From the NCBI RefSeq assembly GCF_042677045.1, contig NZ_JBHTIH010000002.1:310001-374000 (forward strand): DNA of 64,000 nt, written 5' to 3'. Both the position numbers and the translations under genes were made by a program. This stretch comes from Lysobacter_K koreensis (GTDB lineage Bacteria > Pseudomonadota > Gammaproteobacteria > Xanthomonadales > Xanthomonadaceae). Below are positions 25,339-33,424 of this stretch, one piece after another; within the stretch, counting starts at the first letter, position 1; each line of letters starts with the position of its first letter. The notes beneath the pieces are model-generated. The model ran no database searches. It worked only from the letters and a program-made list of their open reading frames with translations, and was not told where the DNA came from.

Positions 25339-25416
25339 CCTTCAATCAACCGCTCCGGAACGCCTTCGGCCTTCGGTTGGCGAGGCGCCAGCGTTTGGCT
25401 TGCTGACCCGGTTACG

Positions 25417-25503
25417 TGGTGCCGGAGGTGGGACTCGAACCCACACGCTTTTAAGGGCGGCGGATTTTGAGTCCGCTGCGTCTACCGATTCCGCCACTCC
25501 GGC
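25417..25503 (-). tRNA. tRNA-Leu (anticodon CAA)
   Basis: The minus strand begins GCCGGAGTGGCGGAATCGG and ends in a 7-bp acceptor match, discriminator A and encoded CCA (25419-25417). The anticodon stem GCGGA/TCCGC encloses CTCAAAA, giving anticodon CAA for UUG codons. A long variable arm (GCCCTTAAAAGCG region) and the TTCGAGTCC T-loop fit a class II leucine tRNA of 87 bases including CCA. Confidence 0.97.
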
Positions 25504-25564
25504 AGCGGGCGCGCAGTATAGCCGAGCGCGGTGGCGCAGGTCAGCCCGATGCGCGGTCGCAGAT

Positions 25565-26017
25565 TCAGAAGCCGCCGTAACGGGCCATCGCGGCGGCCAG
25601 CACGAAGATCGCCGCGACCAGGACCAACTCGAAGCGCACGATGCCGCGCAACTTGGCGACTTCGCCCGCCTCCGGCAGGTAACCGGGATTTCCGGCCAGC
25701 GCCTTGCGCCAGCGCGCGATGCGCACGGTCGGCAGGATCGACAGCAGGCCGACCAGCACGAACGCGCCGAGCTTGGCGTGGAACCACGGGTTATGCAGGT
25801 AGAAATCTTGGCCCTTGATGCCGTGGAAGACCCGCACCAGGCCGGCCACCAGCAACAGCCCGGCGACCAGGCCGTACCCCTGGTCGAGCCGCGCAAGTCG
25901 TTGCAAGGCCGGGACGTCGACCGTGCCGCGCAGCAGCGCCGATTCCGCGACCAGCATCGCCACCAGCGCGAACACCAGCAGGTGGTGCAAGGAGGCGAGC
26001 AGCAGGTCGGTCAGCAT
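25565..26017 (-). CDS. DUF2214 family membrane protein
   Basis: This 150-residue protein has four predicted membrane helices: 1-25 (LLLASLHHLLVFALVAMLVA), 45-65 (GLVAGLLLVAGLVRVFHG), 80-100 (KLGAFVLVGLLSILPTV) and 128-148. The segment FHGIKGQDFYLHNPWFHAKLG, with conserved His and aromatic residues, is typical of the DUF2214 family, whose function is unknown. It reads away from a repeat pair and towards tRNA-Leu, and appears to be a single-gene unit; the cysteine dioxygenase-type gene lies upstream on the same strand but is separated by the repeats. Confidence 0.85.
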   Translation of the reverse strand: MLTDLLLASLHHLLVFALVAMLVAESALLRGTVDVPALQRLARLDQGYGLVAGLLLVAGLVRVFHGIKGQDFYLHNPWFHAKLGAFVLVGLLSILPTVRIARWRKALAGNPGYLPEAGEVAKLRGIVRFELVLVAAIFVLAAAMARYGGF

Positions 26018-26030
26018 CGGGTTCGCCCCT

Positions 26031-26103
26031 GTAGGTCCGAGCCTCGCTCGGACGCCTTTCCGTGGATTCGCTCAACCGCGTGCCGAGCCCGACTCGGAAC
26101 TAC
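26031..26103. repeat. Inverted pair of GTAG-type repeats (GTCCGAGC family)
   Basis: Forward copy from 26031 (GTAGGTCCGAGCCTCGCTCG then GAC) and an opposed copy ending CTAC at 26103 (from about 26083). It fills the gap between the DUF2214 and dioxygenase-type genes and is a diverged relative of the pair at 21599-21668. Confidence 0.75.
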
Positions 26104-26109
26104 AGGAAA

Positions 26110-26718
26110 CTACTCGGTGTCGTCGGTGCACAGGGTCTTGTCGAGGCGCGCGAACCACTCGCCGTCCTGCGGCACGAACATCGAGCACGCCTCCATCGGC
26201 GCCTTGTAGATGTGCAGCGTCACGGCGACATGGTCGGAACTGGCGTTGCGGATGGTGTGGTACTCGTGCGGCGGGATCAGGCTGCCGGCGCTGCCGGGGC
26301 CGGCCTGCATGCCGCCGGCGGCGCGGAAGCGGAAACGCTCGCCGTCGCGTTCGAGCAGTTCGTACTGGGTGATCTCCAACTCGCCGTCCCAAACGCCCTC
26401 GACGCACCACAGACCGCAATGGTCGTGGACCGGCGTGCCCTGGCCCGGGGCCCAGGTCATCGCGACCACGCTGTAGCCGTGGGTCGGGCTGCGGTAGATC
26501 TCGCGGCGCGCGTAGTGGTCCTCGATCGGCTCGTGCACGCACGCCGGCAGGTGCACGTCGCGGTCCCGGATCATCGTGCACAGCGTATTGCGCAGCGCCT
26601 TGGTCACCGCGTGTTCGTCGCCGCTGGTGACCGCGGCGTCCAGTGCGGCGACCAGCTTGTCGTGGCCGGGGAAATCCACGTCGGGACAAGGATTGGACTG
26701 CGCATCGTTCATGTTCAT
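26110..26718 (-). CDS. Cysteine dioxygenase-family protein (thiol dioxygenase)
   Basis: A 202-residue cupin-fold, non-heme iron thiol dioxygenase (PF05995). The iron ligands are His98 and His100 (TPVHDHCGLWCVEG) and probably His154 (HEYHTIRNAS). Members oxidise cysteine to cysteine sulfinate or 3-mercaptopropionate to its sulfinate; the sequence alone does not separate these. The start is placed at ATG 26718 (MNMNDAQS), with a second ATG at 26712; the ribosome binding site is weak, consistent with coupling to the MetX-family gene ending 10 bases upstream. The context suggests control of cysteine or thiol pools. Confidence 0.85.
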   Translation of the reverse strand: MNMNDAQSNPCPDVDFPGHDKLVAALDAAVTSGDEHAVTKALRNTLCTMIRDRDVHLPACVHEPIEDHYARREIYRSPTHGYSVVAMTWAPGQGTPVHDHCGLWCVEGVWDGELEITQYELLERDGERFRFRAAGGMQAGPGSAGSLIPPHEYHTIRNASSDHVAVTLHIYKAPMEACSMFVPQDGEWFARLDKTLCTDDTE

Positions 26719-26728
26719 GGACTCAAGT

Positions 26729-27886
26729 TTACGCCGCCGGCAACGCGGCGAGGAATTGGCCGACCGCCGGGCCGAAGCGGGCGATGTCGACCAGGAACGC
26801 GTCGTGCCCCTGCGGCGACTCCAGCGGCAGGAACTGCGCGTCGGCGCCGCCTGCGCGCAGGCCATCGGCGATCTCCTGCTGCTGCTGCAGCGGGAACAGG
26901 ATGTCGGTGTGCACGCCGATCGCGAGCGCTTTGTCGACGTGGATCTGGGCGAGTCCGAGGCGCGTATCGCGATCGCTGTCGCCGGATTTCTCCATGCAAT
27001 ACTCGCCCAGGTCGAACCAGTCCATCGAACGGCTGAGATACAAGTAGCAGTTCGGGTCGAAGCGGCGCACGAAGCGGCGGGCGTGGCCTTCGAGGTAGCT
27101 TTCGACCTGGAATTCGAGCCCGAACGGCTCGTCGTCGGGGCGGTCCGGGCTCTGGGTGGCCTGGTCCAGGCGCACGCGGCCGAAGCGTCCGTCCCATTCC
27201 AGCGCGGAGCGGTACGTGATCACGCCGAGCTTGCGCGCCATGCGCATGCCCGACTCCGGGTAATGGGTGTCGTCGTACTGGCCGTGGTTCCACTGCGGGT
27301 CGAGGCGGATCGCCTCGCGCTGCAACGAGCGGATCGCGATCGAGAACGGCAGTGCGTGCGCCGCCCCGGAGATGTTGATGTGCGCGCGCGCGCCGCCCGG
27401 ATGGCGCAGCAGGTACGCCAGCGCCACCATGCCGCCCATCGAATTGCCAATCAGGCAGGCCAGCGTGTCGATGCCCAGCGCTCGCACTACGTGCGCGGCT
27501 GCATCGGCGCCGTCCTCGACCGACAGCTCGGGGAAGTCGAGCCGGTACAGGTCGCCGGTGGCGGGGTTGACCGAGGCCGGCCCGGTCGAGCCCTTGCAGC
27601 TGCCCAGCGAGTTCACGCAGACCACGAACCAGCGATCGGTGTCGATCGGTTTACCCGGACCGAGCATCGCCTCCCACCAGCCGGGGTCGGGATTACCGGC
27701 ATTGGCCGCCGCATGTGCGTCGGGCGACAGGCCGGTCAAGATCAGCACCGCGTTGTCGCGCGCGGCGTTGAGCGTGCCCCAGGTCTCGTAGGCCGCGCGC
27801 GCGCCGTACAGCGCGCCGCCGCGCTTCATCGGGAGCGGCGAGGGCAGGTCGACGAACAGCGTTCCGGGCGGAATGAATTCGGTCAT
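26729..27886 (-). CDS. MetX-family O-acyltransferase (homoserine O-acetyl- or serine O-succinyltransferase)
   Basis: A 385-residue alpha/beta-hydrolase acyltransferase. Family markers are YETWGTLN, the nucleophile elbow GNSMGG with Ser149, GRDP-region equivalents, and QGHDAFLVD with the catalytic His. Enzymes of this family in xanthomonads have been reported to act as L-serine O-succinyltransferases in cysteine synthesis rather than as homoserine acetyltransferases, so the metX name should not be taken as function here. The dioxygenase-type gene follows by 10 bases, and the start lies 18 bases after ccmI, so it may be read from the ccm operon. Confidence 0.85.
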   Translation of the reverse strand: MTEFIPPGTLFVDLPSPLPMKRGGALYGARAAYETWGTLNAARDNAVLILTGLSPDAHAAANAGNPDPGWWEAMLGPGKPIDTDRWFVVCVNSLGSCKGSTGPASVNPATGDLYRLDFPELSVEDGADAAAHVVRALGIDTLACLIGNSMGGMVALAYLLRHPGGARAHINISGAAHALPFSIAIRSLQREAIRLDPQWNHGQYDDTHYPESGMRMARKLGVITYRSALEWDGRFGRVRLDQATQSPDRPDDEPFGLEFQVESYLEGHARRFVRRFDPNCYLYLSRSMDWFDLGEYCMEKSGDSDRDTRLGLAQIHVDKALAIGVHTDILFPLQQQQEIADGLRAGGADAQFLPLESPQGHDAFLVDIARFGPAVGQFLAALPAA

Positions 27887-27904
27887 TGCGTCGGCTTCAG
27901 TGGG

Positions 27905-28900
27905 CTACGGGCGGACGCGGTCGATCACGAGTTCAATCGTGCCAGCGTCCTTGCCTGCGGGTTGGGGAGTGCCTTCCAGGTCGCCGGCCTGCGGCGTGGC
28001 ATCGCCGCTGGCGGAGATGCGCGCGCTGACTTCGACCCGGTCGAGTTGCGACAGTTTCAGGGTCGGCATCAGGCTGTCGCCGTCGTCAAGGGTGACGTCG
28101 ATCGGGAAACCGCGCGCCGGCAGTTTCTCGGCAGCCACCGGCATCGGCGGGCCGCCGGGTTGGCGCGCGAGCACGAACAGGCTGGCATCGACGGGCAGTT
28201 GCGCGGCCAGCGCCCGCGCCAGCGAGACCCTGACCGTGATGCTGCGGGTCGCCGCGACGGCGGTGGCCGGCAACGGCGGCAGGCCGGCCTCGGCGCGCGC
28301 GGCGTCGATTTGCGGGCGCAGGCTGGCCGCGGTCTTCGCATCGACCATCGCGAGCAACGGCTCCCAGGTCTTCGCCGCTTCGGCCGGTTGCTTGGCCTGG
28401 CGTTGCGCGATGCCACGGAACCAGCGCGCGCGCTGGTGCATGGGTTGTTGGGTCAAGGCGTGTTGCAGCATCGCCACCGCCTCGGTATCGAACTGGCGTC
28501 CAGGCGTCGCCAGCGCGCGCGCCTCGGCGCCTTCGGCGAGCAGATCGGCATCGTCCGGCGCCAGCTTGATGGCCTTGGCGAAGGCATCGCGGGCCTCGGT
28601 CGCGCGCGACTCCGCGGCGTACGCGCGGGCCAGCAGGCGCCAGCCTTCGACCTGGTTGGGGTCGCGCTGGAGTTCGGTCTCGAGCTGGGTCACCGCATCG
28701 GCCAGCGTCTGCGGCGACTGCCGCTGCGCGGGATCGAGCGCCTGAGGCGTGCCCACCAGCGCGTAGGTCAGGCCGGTGGCGAGCGCCAGGGCCGCGAACA
28801 CGCCGATCCCGGCCAGCGGCTTGGCCTGCCACAGCGGGCGCAGAACGAAGGCCAGGGCCAGCAGCACCAGCGCGGCGCTGGCGACTAGGAACGCGGTCAT
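27905..28900 (-). CDS. ccmI: Cytochrome c maturation protein CcmI (CycH-like, TPR)
   Basis: CcmI holds apocytochrome c for heme ligation by CcmF/CcmH. The 331-residue protein has an N-terminal membrane helix pair (TAFLVASAALVLLALAFVL; GIGVFAALALATGLTYALV), a TPR block (about 80-200, VEGWRLLARAYAAESRATEA, WFRGIAQRQAKQPAEAA) and a C-terminal periplasmic domain (about 210-331, ITVRVSLARALAAQLPVDAS). Only one of two membrane helices known from longer homologues is followed by a long loop, so the start was set at MTAFLVAS (28900); this ATG sits 1 base after the ccmH stop. It is last in the ccm operon. Confidence 0.88.
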   Translation of the reverse strand: MTAFLVASAALVLLALAFVLRPLWQAKPLAGIGVFAALALATGLTYALVGTPQALDPAQRQSPQTLADAVTQLETELQRDPNQVEGWRLLARAYAAESRATEARDAFAKAIKLAPDDADLLAEGAEARALATPGRQFDTEAVAMLQHALTQQPMHQRARWFRGIAQRQAKQPAEAAKTWEPLLAMVDAKTAASLRPQIDAARAEAGLPPLPATAVAATRSITVRVSLARALAAQLPVDASLFVLARQPGGPPMPVAAEKLPARGFPIDVTLDDGDSLMPTLKLSQLDRVEVSARISASGDATPQAGDLEGTPQPAGKDAGTIELVIDRVRP

Positions 28901-28901
28901 C

Positions 28902-29375
28902 TCACCACTCCCCGCCGTCGTCGATCCCGCTGCCATGGCGGGCGTCGTCGCGCGCGGGCGGCACCGGCTTGCCCGCGCGCTTGCGCACCACGCCGGCGAC
29001 CACGGCGCCGCCGGCCAGCAGCAGCAAGGCCGGGCCGAACCACAGCAGCCAGGTCTTGGACTCCACCTGCGGGCGGTAGAGGACGAACTCGCCGTAGCGC
29101 GCGACCAGGAACTGCTTGACCTCGCGGTCGCTCTTGCCCTGCCGCATCAACTCGAGCACCTCGCGCCGCAGGTCGCGGGCGATCTGTGCGTTGGAATCGG
29201 CGAGCGACTGGTTCTGGCACATCACGCAGCGTAGTTCGGCGACCAGCGCGTGGAAACGACGCTCCTCGGCGGCGCTGGTGAACTGCGGCGGGGTGGCATC
29301 GCTGCCGGCCTGCGCGAACGCTGGAGGCGACGCGAGCAACGCGAACAGCAGCGCCGAGAGCAGCCAGAGCTTCAT
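28902..29375 (-). CDS. ccmH: Cytochrome c maturation protein CcmH
   Basis: CcmH reduces the apocytochrome CxxCH motif before heme attachment. The 157-residue precursor has a signal peptide (MKLWLLSALLFALLASPPAF), the redox motif LRCVMCQNQSLADS with Cys50 and Cys53, the helical segment ARDLRREVLELMRQGKSDRE with YGEFVLYRP, and a C-terminal membrane helix (TWLLWFGPALLLLAGGAVVA). The ATG overlaps the ccmG stop as ATGA. It is the short CcmH form with the CycH-like part encoded separately as ccmI, unlike the fused E. coli protein. Confidence 0.94.
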   Translation of the reverse strand: MKLWLLSALLFALLASPPAFAQAGSDATPPQFTSAAEERRFHALVAELRCVMCQNQSLADSNAQIARDLRREVLELMRQGKSDREVKQFLVARYGEFVLYRPQVESKTWLLWFGPALLLLAGGAVVAGVVRKRAGKPVPPARDDARHGSGIDDGGEW

Positions 29376-29947
29376 CGCGCCTTCTCGATCTCGGCCAACA
29401 TCGGCAGCAGTTCGTCGTTGACGACCGCGTCGCTGAGCGGCCCGACGTGCTTCCAGCGAATCACGCCGGCGCCATCGACGAGGAACGTCTCCGGCGCGCC
29501 GTAGATGCCCCAGTCGATCGCGGATTTGCCTTCGTAGTCGGTCAGCACCATGAAATACGGGTTGCCGAACTGCTCCAGCCAGCGCAGCGCGTCGGCGTGT
29601 TCGTCCTTCCAGTTGTAGCCGATCACGCGCACGCGCTTGGTCTCGGCGAAACGGGTCAGCACCGGGTGCTCGACACGGCATTCCGGGCACCAGCTGCCCC
29701 AGACGTTGAGCAGGTACGGCGCACCGCGCAGGTCGGAGGACGACACCAGGCGTCCGGCTTCGTGCAGCAGCGGCAGGCTGAACTCGGGCGCGGGCTTGCC
29801 GATCAGTGGCGACGGCAGCGCCTCGCGGTCCGGGTTGCGGCTCAGCCGCACGCCGGCGAACAACAGCACGCCGAGCACGGCGACCACCGCCAGCGGCAGC
29901 CAGCGCATCGGCGACTTGCGCGGCGGGGACGTCGGATTGTCGGTCAT
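29372..29947 (-). CDS. ccmG: Thiol:disulfide interchange protein CcmG/DsbE
   Basis: CcmG is the membrane-anchored periplasmic thioredoxin that passes electrons to CcmH and apocytochrome c. The 191-residue protein has one N-terminal membrane helix (WLPLAVVAVLGVLLFAGVRL) and a thioredoxin fold with WGSWCPEC (Cys87/Cys90), the acidic GYNWKDE segment characteristic of CcmG and the cis-Pro loop YGAPETFLVD. The start overlaps the ccmF stop (ATGA). An ATG 13 codons in would be an alternative start but lacks that coupling. Confidence 0.94.
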   Translation of the reverse strand: MTDNPTSPPRKSPMRWLPLAVVAVLGVLLFAGVRLSRNPDREALPSPLIGKPAPEFSLPLLHEAGRLVSSSDLRGAPYLLNVWGSWCPECRVEHPVLTRFAETKRVRVIGYNWKDEHADALRWLEQFGNPYFMVLTDYEGKSAIDWGIYGAPETFLVDGAGVIRWKHVGPLSDAVVNDELLPMLAEIEKAR

Positions 29948-31911
29948 CGGGCAGGCTCCGGAACGGCGTCGGGCGCGGCGTCGCGCGGCACGGGCAAAGG
30001 CTTCGGCACGCGGAATCGCCGGTCGGTGGCAGTGACCAGGCCGCCGAGCATCATCAGCAGCGCGCCGCCCCAGATCCAGCGCACGAACGGCTTGGTGTGC
30101 ACGCGCAGCGCCCACGCGCCGCCACCGAGCGGTTCGCCGAGCGCGACGTACAAGTCGCGGGTGACGCCGGGATCAATGGCGGCCTCGGTCATCACCTGGC
30201 CGCCGCTGGCGTAGGTGCGCTTTTCCGGGTGCATCACGGTCAGCGGTTGGTCGTTCTCGAATACGGTCACGGTGCCGCGGTCGGCTTCGAAGTTCGGGCC
30301 GATGCGGTGGGACACTCCGTCGAAGCGGAACGCGTAGCGGCCCAGTTCGACGGTCTGGCCCTGCGCCACGGCGAGCTCGCGTTGCTGGCTGAGCCCCTCA
30401 GTCAGCAATGCACCGACCAGGAACACCGAAACGCCCAGGTGCGCCAGGGTCATGCCGAGCATCTCGGCGGTAAAGCGCGTGCCGCTGCTGCGCAGCCGCG
30501 ACCAGACGAAACGCGCCGTGCCGGCGCCGAGCCAGACCGCGCCGAGCACGCCTGCGGCCACCTTCCACGCGCCTTGCGGGGCGAGGAAGAACGCGGCGAT
30601 ACCGGCGCCCAGCGCGAGCCCGGCCCACGGCAGCAACATCGCCAGCGGCCGCGAGACCTGCTCGCGCTGCCAGCGGGTGACCGGGCCGAACGGCAGCAGC
30701 AGCACCAGCGGCGCCATCAGCAGCACGAACATCAGCGCGAAGTAGGGCGGGCCGACCGAGATCTTGCCCAGCTCCAGCGCGTCGGCGAGCAGCGGGTAGA
30801 GCGTGCCGAGCAACACCATCGCGCAGGCGGTCGACAGCAGCAGGTTGTTGGCCAGCAGCAGCGTCTCGCGCGAGCTGGCCGCGAACGGCTGGCCTTCGCC
30901 CTCGTTCGACGGCGCGCGCAGCGCATACAGCAGCAGCGAGCCGCCGATGACGATGCCGAGGAAGATCAGGATGAACAAGCCGCGGGTCGGGTCGGATGCA
31001 AACGCGTGCACGCTGGTCAGCACGCCCGAGCGGACCAAGAACGTGCCCAGCAGCGACAGCGAGAACGTCGCGATCGCCAGCAGCAGCGTCCAGCCGCGGA
31101 AGCTGCCGCGCTTCTCGGTGACCGCCTGCGAGTGCAGCAGCGCGGCGCCGGCGAGCCACGGCATGAAGCTGGCGTTCTCGACCGGGTCCCAGAACCACCA
31201 GCCGCCCCAGCCCAGCTCGTAATACGCCCACCACGAACCCAGCGCGATGCCGAACGTCAGGAAAGCCCAAGCGATGTTGGTCCACGGCCGCGTCCAGCGC
31301 AGCCAGCGCGCGTCGACGCGGCCGTCGAGCAGGGCGGCGATCGCGAACGCGAACGGCACCGCGAAGCCGACGTAGCCGACGTACAGCATCGGCGGGTGGA
31401 TGATCATGCCCGGGTCTTGCAGCAGCGGGTTGAGGTCGCGGCCTTCGGCGACCGCCGGCAGCAGGCGCTCGAACGGGTTGCTGGTGAAGATCAGGAACGC
31501 GAGGAAGCCGACGCTGACCACGCCCATCACCCCGAGCACGCGCGCGATCACGTCGACCGGCAACCGCTGCGAGAAGCGCGCGACCGCGGCCGTCCACAGC
31601 GCCAGGATCAGCGCCCACAGCAGCAACGAACCCTCGTGCGCGCCCCAGACCGCGGTGTAGCGGTACACCATCGGCAGCAGCGAGTTGCTGTTCTGGGCGA
31701 CATAGGCCAGCGAGAAATCCTGGCCGACGAAGCCCTGGGTCAGGATCACGAACGCGACGAATACCAGCGCCAACTGCGCGTACGCGGCCGGACGCGCCAC
31801 GGCCATCCAGCTGCCGATCCCGCGCTGCGCGCCGGCCAGCGGCAACGCCGCCTGCAGCGCCGATACCAACAGCGCCAGGATCAGCGCGACTTGACCCAGT
31901 TCGGGCAGCAC
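29944..31911 (-). CDS. ccmF: Cytochrome c heme lyase subunit CcmF
   Basis: CcmF is the multi-spanning core of the heme ligation complex. The 655-residue protein has about 14-15 membrane helices and the tryptophan-rich WWD domain GWGGWWFWDPVENASFMPWL, with conserved histidines flanking it (for example in GAHEGSLLLW). It begins with GTG directly after the ccmE TAA (TAAGTG), so initiation probably depends on coupled translation, and its stop overlaps ccmG. Length agrees with E. coli CcmF (647). Confidence 0.96.
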   Translation of the reverse strand: MLPELGQVALILALLVSALQAALPLAGAQRGIGSWMAVARPAAYAQLALVFVAFVILTQGFVGQDFSLAYVAQNSNSLLPMVYRYTAVWGAHEGSLLLWALILALWTAAVARFSQRLPVDVIARVLGVMGVVSVGFLAFLIFTSNPFERLLPAVAEGRDLNPLLQDPGMIIHPPMLYVGYVGFAVPFAFAIAALLDGRVDARWLRWTRPWTNIAWAFLTFGIALGSWWAYYELGWGGWWFWDPVENASFMPWLAGAALLHSQAVTEKRGSFRGWTLLLAIATFSLSLLGTFLVRSGVLTSVHAFASDPTRGLFILIFLGIVIGGSLLLYALRAPSNEGEGQPFAASSRETLLLANNLLLSTACAMVLLGTLYPLLADALELGKISVGPPYFALMFVLLMAPLVLLLPFGPVTRWQREQVSRPLAMLLPWAGLALGAGIAAFFLAPQGAWKVAAGVLGAVWLGAGTARFVWSRLRSSGTRFTAEMLGMTLAHLGVSVFLVGALLTEGLSQQRELAVAQGQTVELGRYAFRFDGVSHRIGPNFEADRGTVTVFENDQPLTVMHPEKRTYASGGQVMTEAAIDPGVTRDLYVALGEPLGGGAWALRVHTKPFVRWIWGGALLMMLGGLVTATDRRFRVPKPLPVPRDAAPDAVPEPAR

Positions 31912-32385
31912 TTACCGCGCGCCCGGGTTGCTGGCCGGCGTCGGCGCTTCGACGTCGTGCTTCTGGTGCGCCTGGCCCATCTTGTCGGCCACTTCCTTGG
32001 GCATGTAGGTCTCGTCGTGCTTGGCGAGGATTTCCTCGGCGACGAATTCCGCGCCCTGCATGCGACCGGTGGCGACCACCGCCTGGTTCTCGCGGAACAG
32101 GTCGGGGAGGATGCCGCTGTAGAGCACCGGCAATTCGGCATCGCCGTCGGTGACGCGGAAACGCGCGTCGAGGGTGCCGGGCATGCGCTGGAACGAGCCC
32201 TTGGCGACCATGCCGCCGAGGCGGAAGCGCGCGTGCGCGCCGGCTTCTCCGCGCAGCACTTCGACCGGGGTGTACAGGTAGGCGATGTTGCGCTGCAGGG
32301 CCATCGCGACCAGCACCGCGGCGATGCTGGCGGCCACGACGAGGGCCAGCACCCAAAGCAGGCGACGGCGGCGGATCGGGTTCAT
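31912..32385 (-). CDS. ccmE: Cytochrome c heme chaperone CcmE
   Basis: CcmE binds heme covalently in the periplasm and hands it to CcmF. The 157-residue protein has an N-terminal membrane anchor (LLWVLALVVAASIAAVLVAM) and the OB-fold domain; the heme-binding His123 lies in LAKHDETYMPKE, with the adjacent conserved Tyr127. Its start overlaps the ccmD stop (ATGA) and ccmF follows without a gap. A hydrophilic tail of about 25 residues follows the OB fold, as in other gammaproteobacteria. Confidence 0.96.
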   Translation of the reverse strand: MNPIRRRRLLWVLALVVAASIAAVLVAMALQRNIAYLYTPVEVLRGEAGAHARFRLGGMVAKGSFQRMPGTLDARFRVTDGDAELPVLYSGILPDLFRENQAVVATGRMQGAEFVAEEILAKHDETYMPKEVADKMGQAHQKHDVEAPTPASNPGAR

Positions 32386-32558
32386 CGGCTCAACTCGCTG
32401 GCAGCGGTGCGCGCCGCCGCGCCGTCGGACTTGCGCGCGGCGCGCAGGCGCGCGTTGCGCAGCTCGCGCCGCAGCTGCAGGCGGGTGGCGACGAAGTCCC
32501 AGCCCAGCACGACCACGAATACCGCGTAGGCGGCGATCACGTAATTGAGATAGCTCAT
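32382..32558 (-). CDS. ccmD: Heme exporter subunit CcmD
   Basis: CcmD is a small helper of the CcmABC complex that releases holo-CcmE. The 58-residue product has one membrane helix (YLNYVIAAYAVFVVVLGWDF) followed by a basic cytoplasmic tail (RLQLRRELRNARLRAARKS), the family pattern. The gene lies between ccmC and ccmE with a 4-base overlap at each end. It is short and easily missed by gene finders, but position, size and coupling make the assignment secure. Confidence 0.93.
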   Translation of the reverse strand: MSYLNYVIAAYAVFVVVLGWDFVATRLQLRRELRNARLRAARKSDGAAARTAASELSR

Positions 32559-33334
32559 GCCGGCTTGCCTGCGGTCGTGGCGGCGGCCAGCTTCGGCCCG
32601 GCCAGTTCGGCGACCCAGGCCTTGCCCGACTCGCGGCGCAGGTTGTCGGCGCGCGCGCGCGCGAGCAGCGCGCCGATGAACCACAGCTTGGTGCCGACGA
32701 TCATCCACACCAGCGGCTGCACCATGCTCGCGTCCATGCTCGACTCGCCGAACAGGCGGATGGTCTGGCCCTGGTGCAGCGAGTTCCACCACACCACCGA
32801 GTAGCGGATCACCGGCAGCAGCACCACGCCGACGATCGCGAGCAGCCCGGCGGCGCGCGCGGCGGCGCGGCGGTCGTCGATCGCGTTGTACAGGCCGATC
32901 ACGCCCAGGTAGAGGAACAGCAGGATCAGCTCGGTGGTCAGGCGCGGATCCCAGTCCCACCACGTGCCCCACATCGGCTTGCCCCAGATCGAGCCGGTGA
33001 GCAGGGTGATCAGGGTGAACGCGGCGCCGATCGGCGCGCAGGCCATCGCCAGGATCTCGCACAGCTTGATCCGCCAGACCAGCGCGATCGCGGCGTAGAA
33101 CGCCATCAGCCCGAACACGAACAGGCTCATCCACGCGCTGGGCACGTGGATGTAGAGGATGCGGAAGCTGTCGCCCTGCTGGTAGTCGGCCGGCACCTGG
33201 AACAGCGCGCCGAACAGGCCCCAGGCCATCACCAGCACGCCCAGCGCGTACGCCCACGGCGCCCAGCGCGCGGCGAAGCGGTCGAAGTAGGGGGGCGAGC
33301 CGAGTTTGTGGAACCAGCGCAGGAGTGGATTCAT
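32555..33334 (-). CDS. ccmC: Heme exporter/CcmE loading protein CcmC
   Basis: CcmC brings heme together with CcmE. The 259-residue protein has six membrane helices, the WWD motif WGKPMWGTWWDWDPRLTTEL, and conserved histidines in RILYIHVPSAWMS and in SLHQGQTI. The start is placed at MNPLLRWFHKLGSPPYF (33334); an open extension upstream to 33403 is not family-like. It is separated from ccmB by 90 bases, the only real gap in the operon, but that gap has no obvious terminator. Confidence 0.96.
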   Translation of the reverse strand: MNPLLRWFHKLGSPPYFDRFAARWAPWAYALGVLVMAWGLFGALFQVPADYQQGDSFRILYIHVPSAWMSLFVFGLMAFYAAIALVWRIKLCEILAMACAPIGAAFTLITLLTGSIWGKPMWGTWWDWDPRLTTELILLFLYLGVIGLYNAIDDRRAAARAAGLLAIVGVVLLPVIRYSVVWWNSLHQGQTIRLFGESSMDASMVQPLVWMIVGTKLWFIGALLARARADNLRRESGKAWVAELAGPKLAAATTAGKPA

Positions 33335-33424
33335 GGTTTCAGACTCCGCTCCGGGCGGCGGAACAGGGTTTGGACTGGGTAGCGATAGTTTCGCCGGCGG
33401 CATTCCACGGCGACTTGACCTGAC

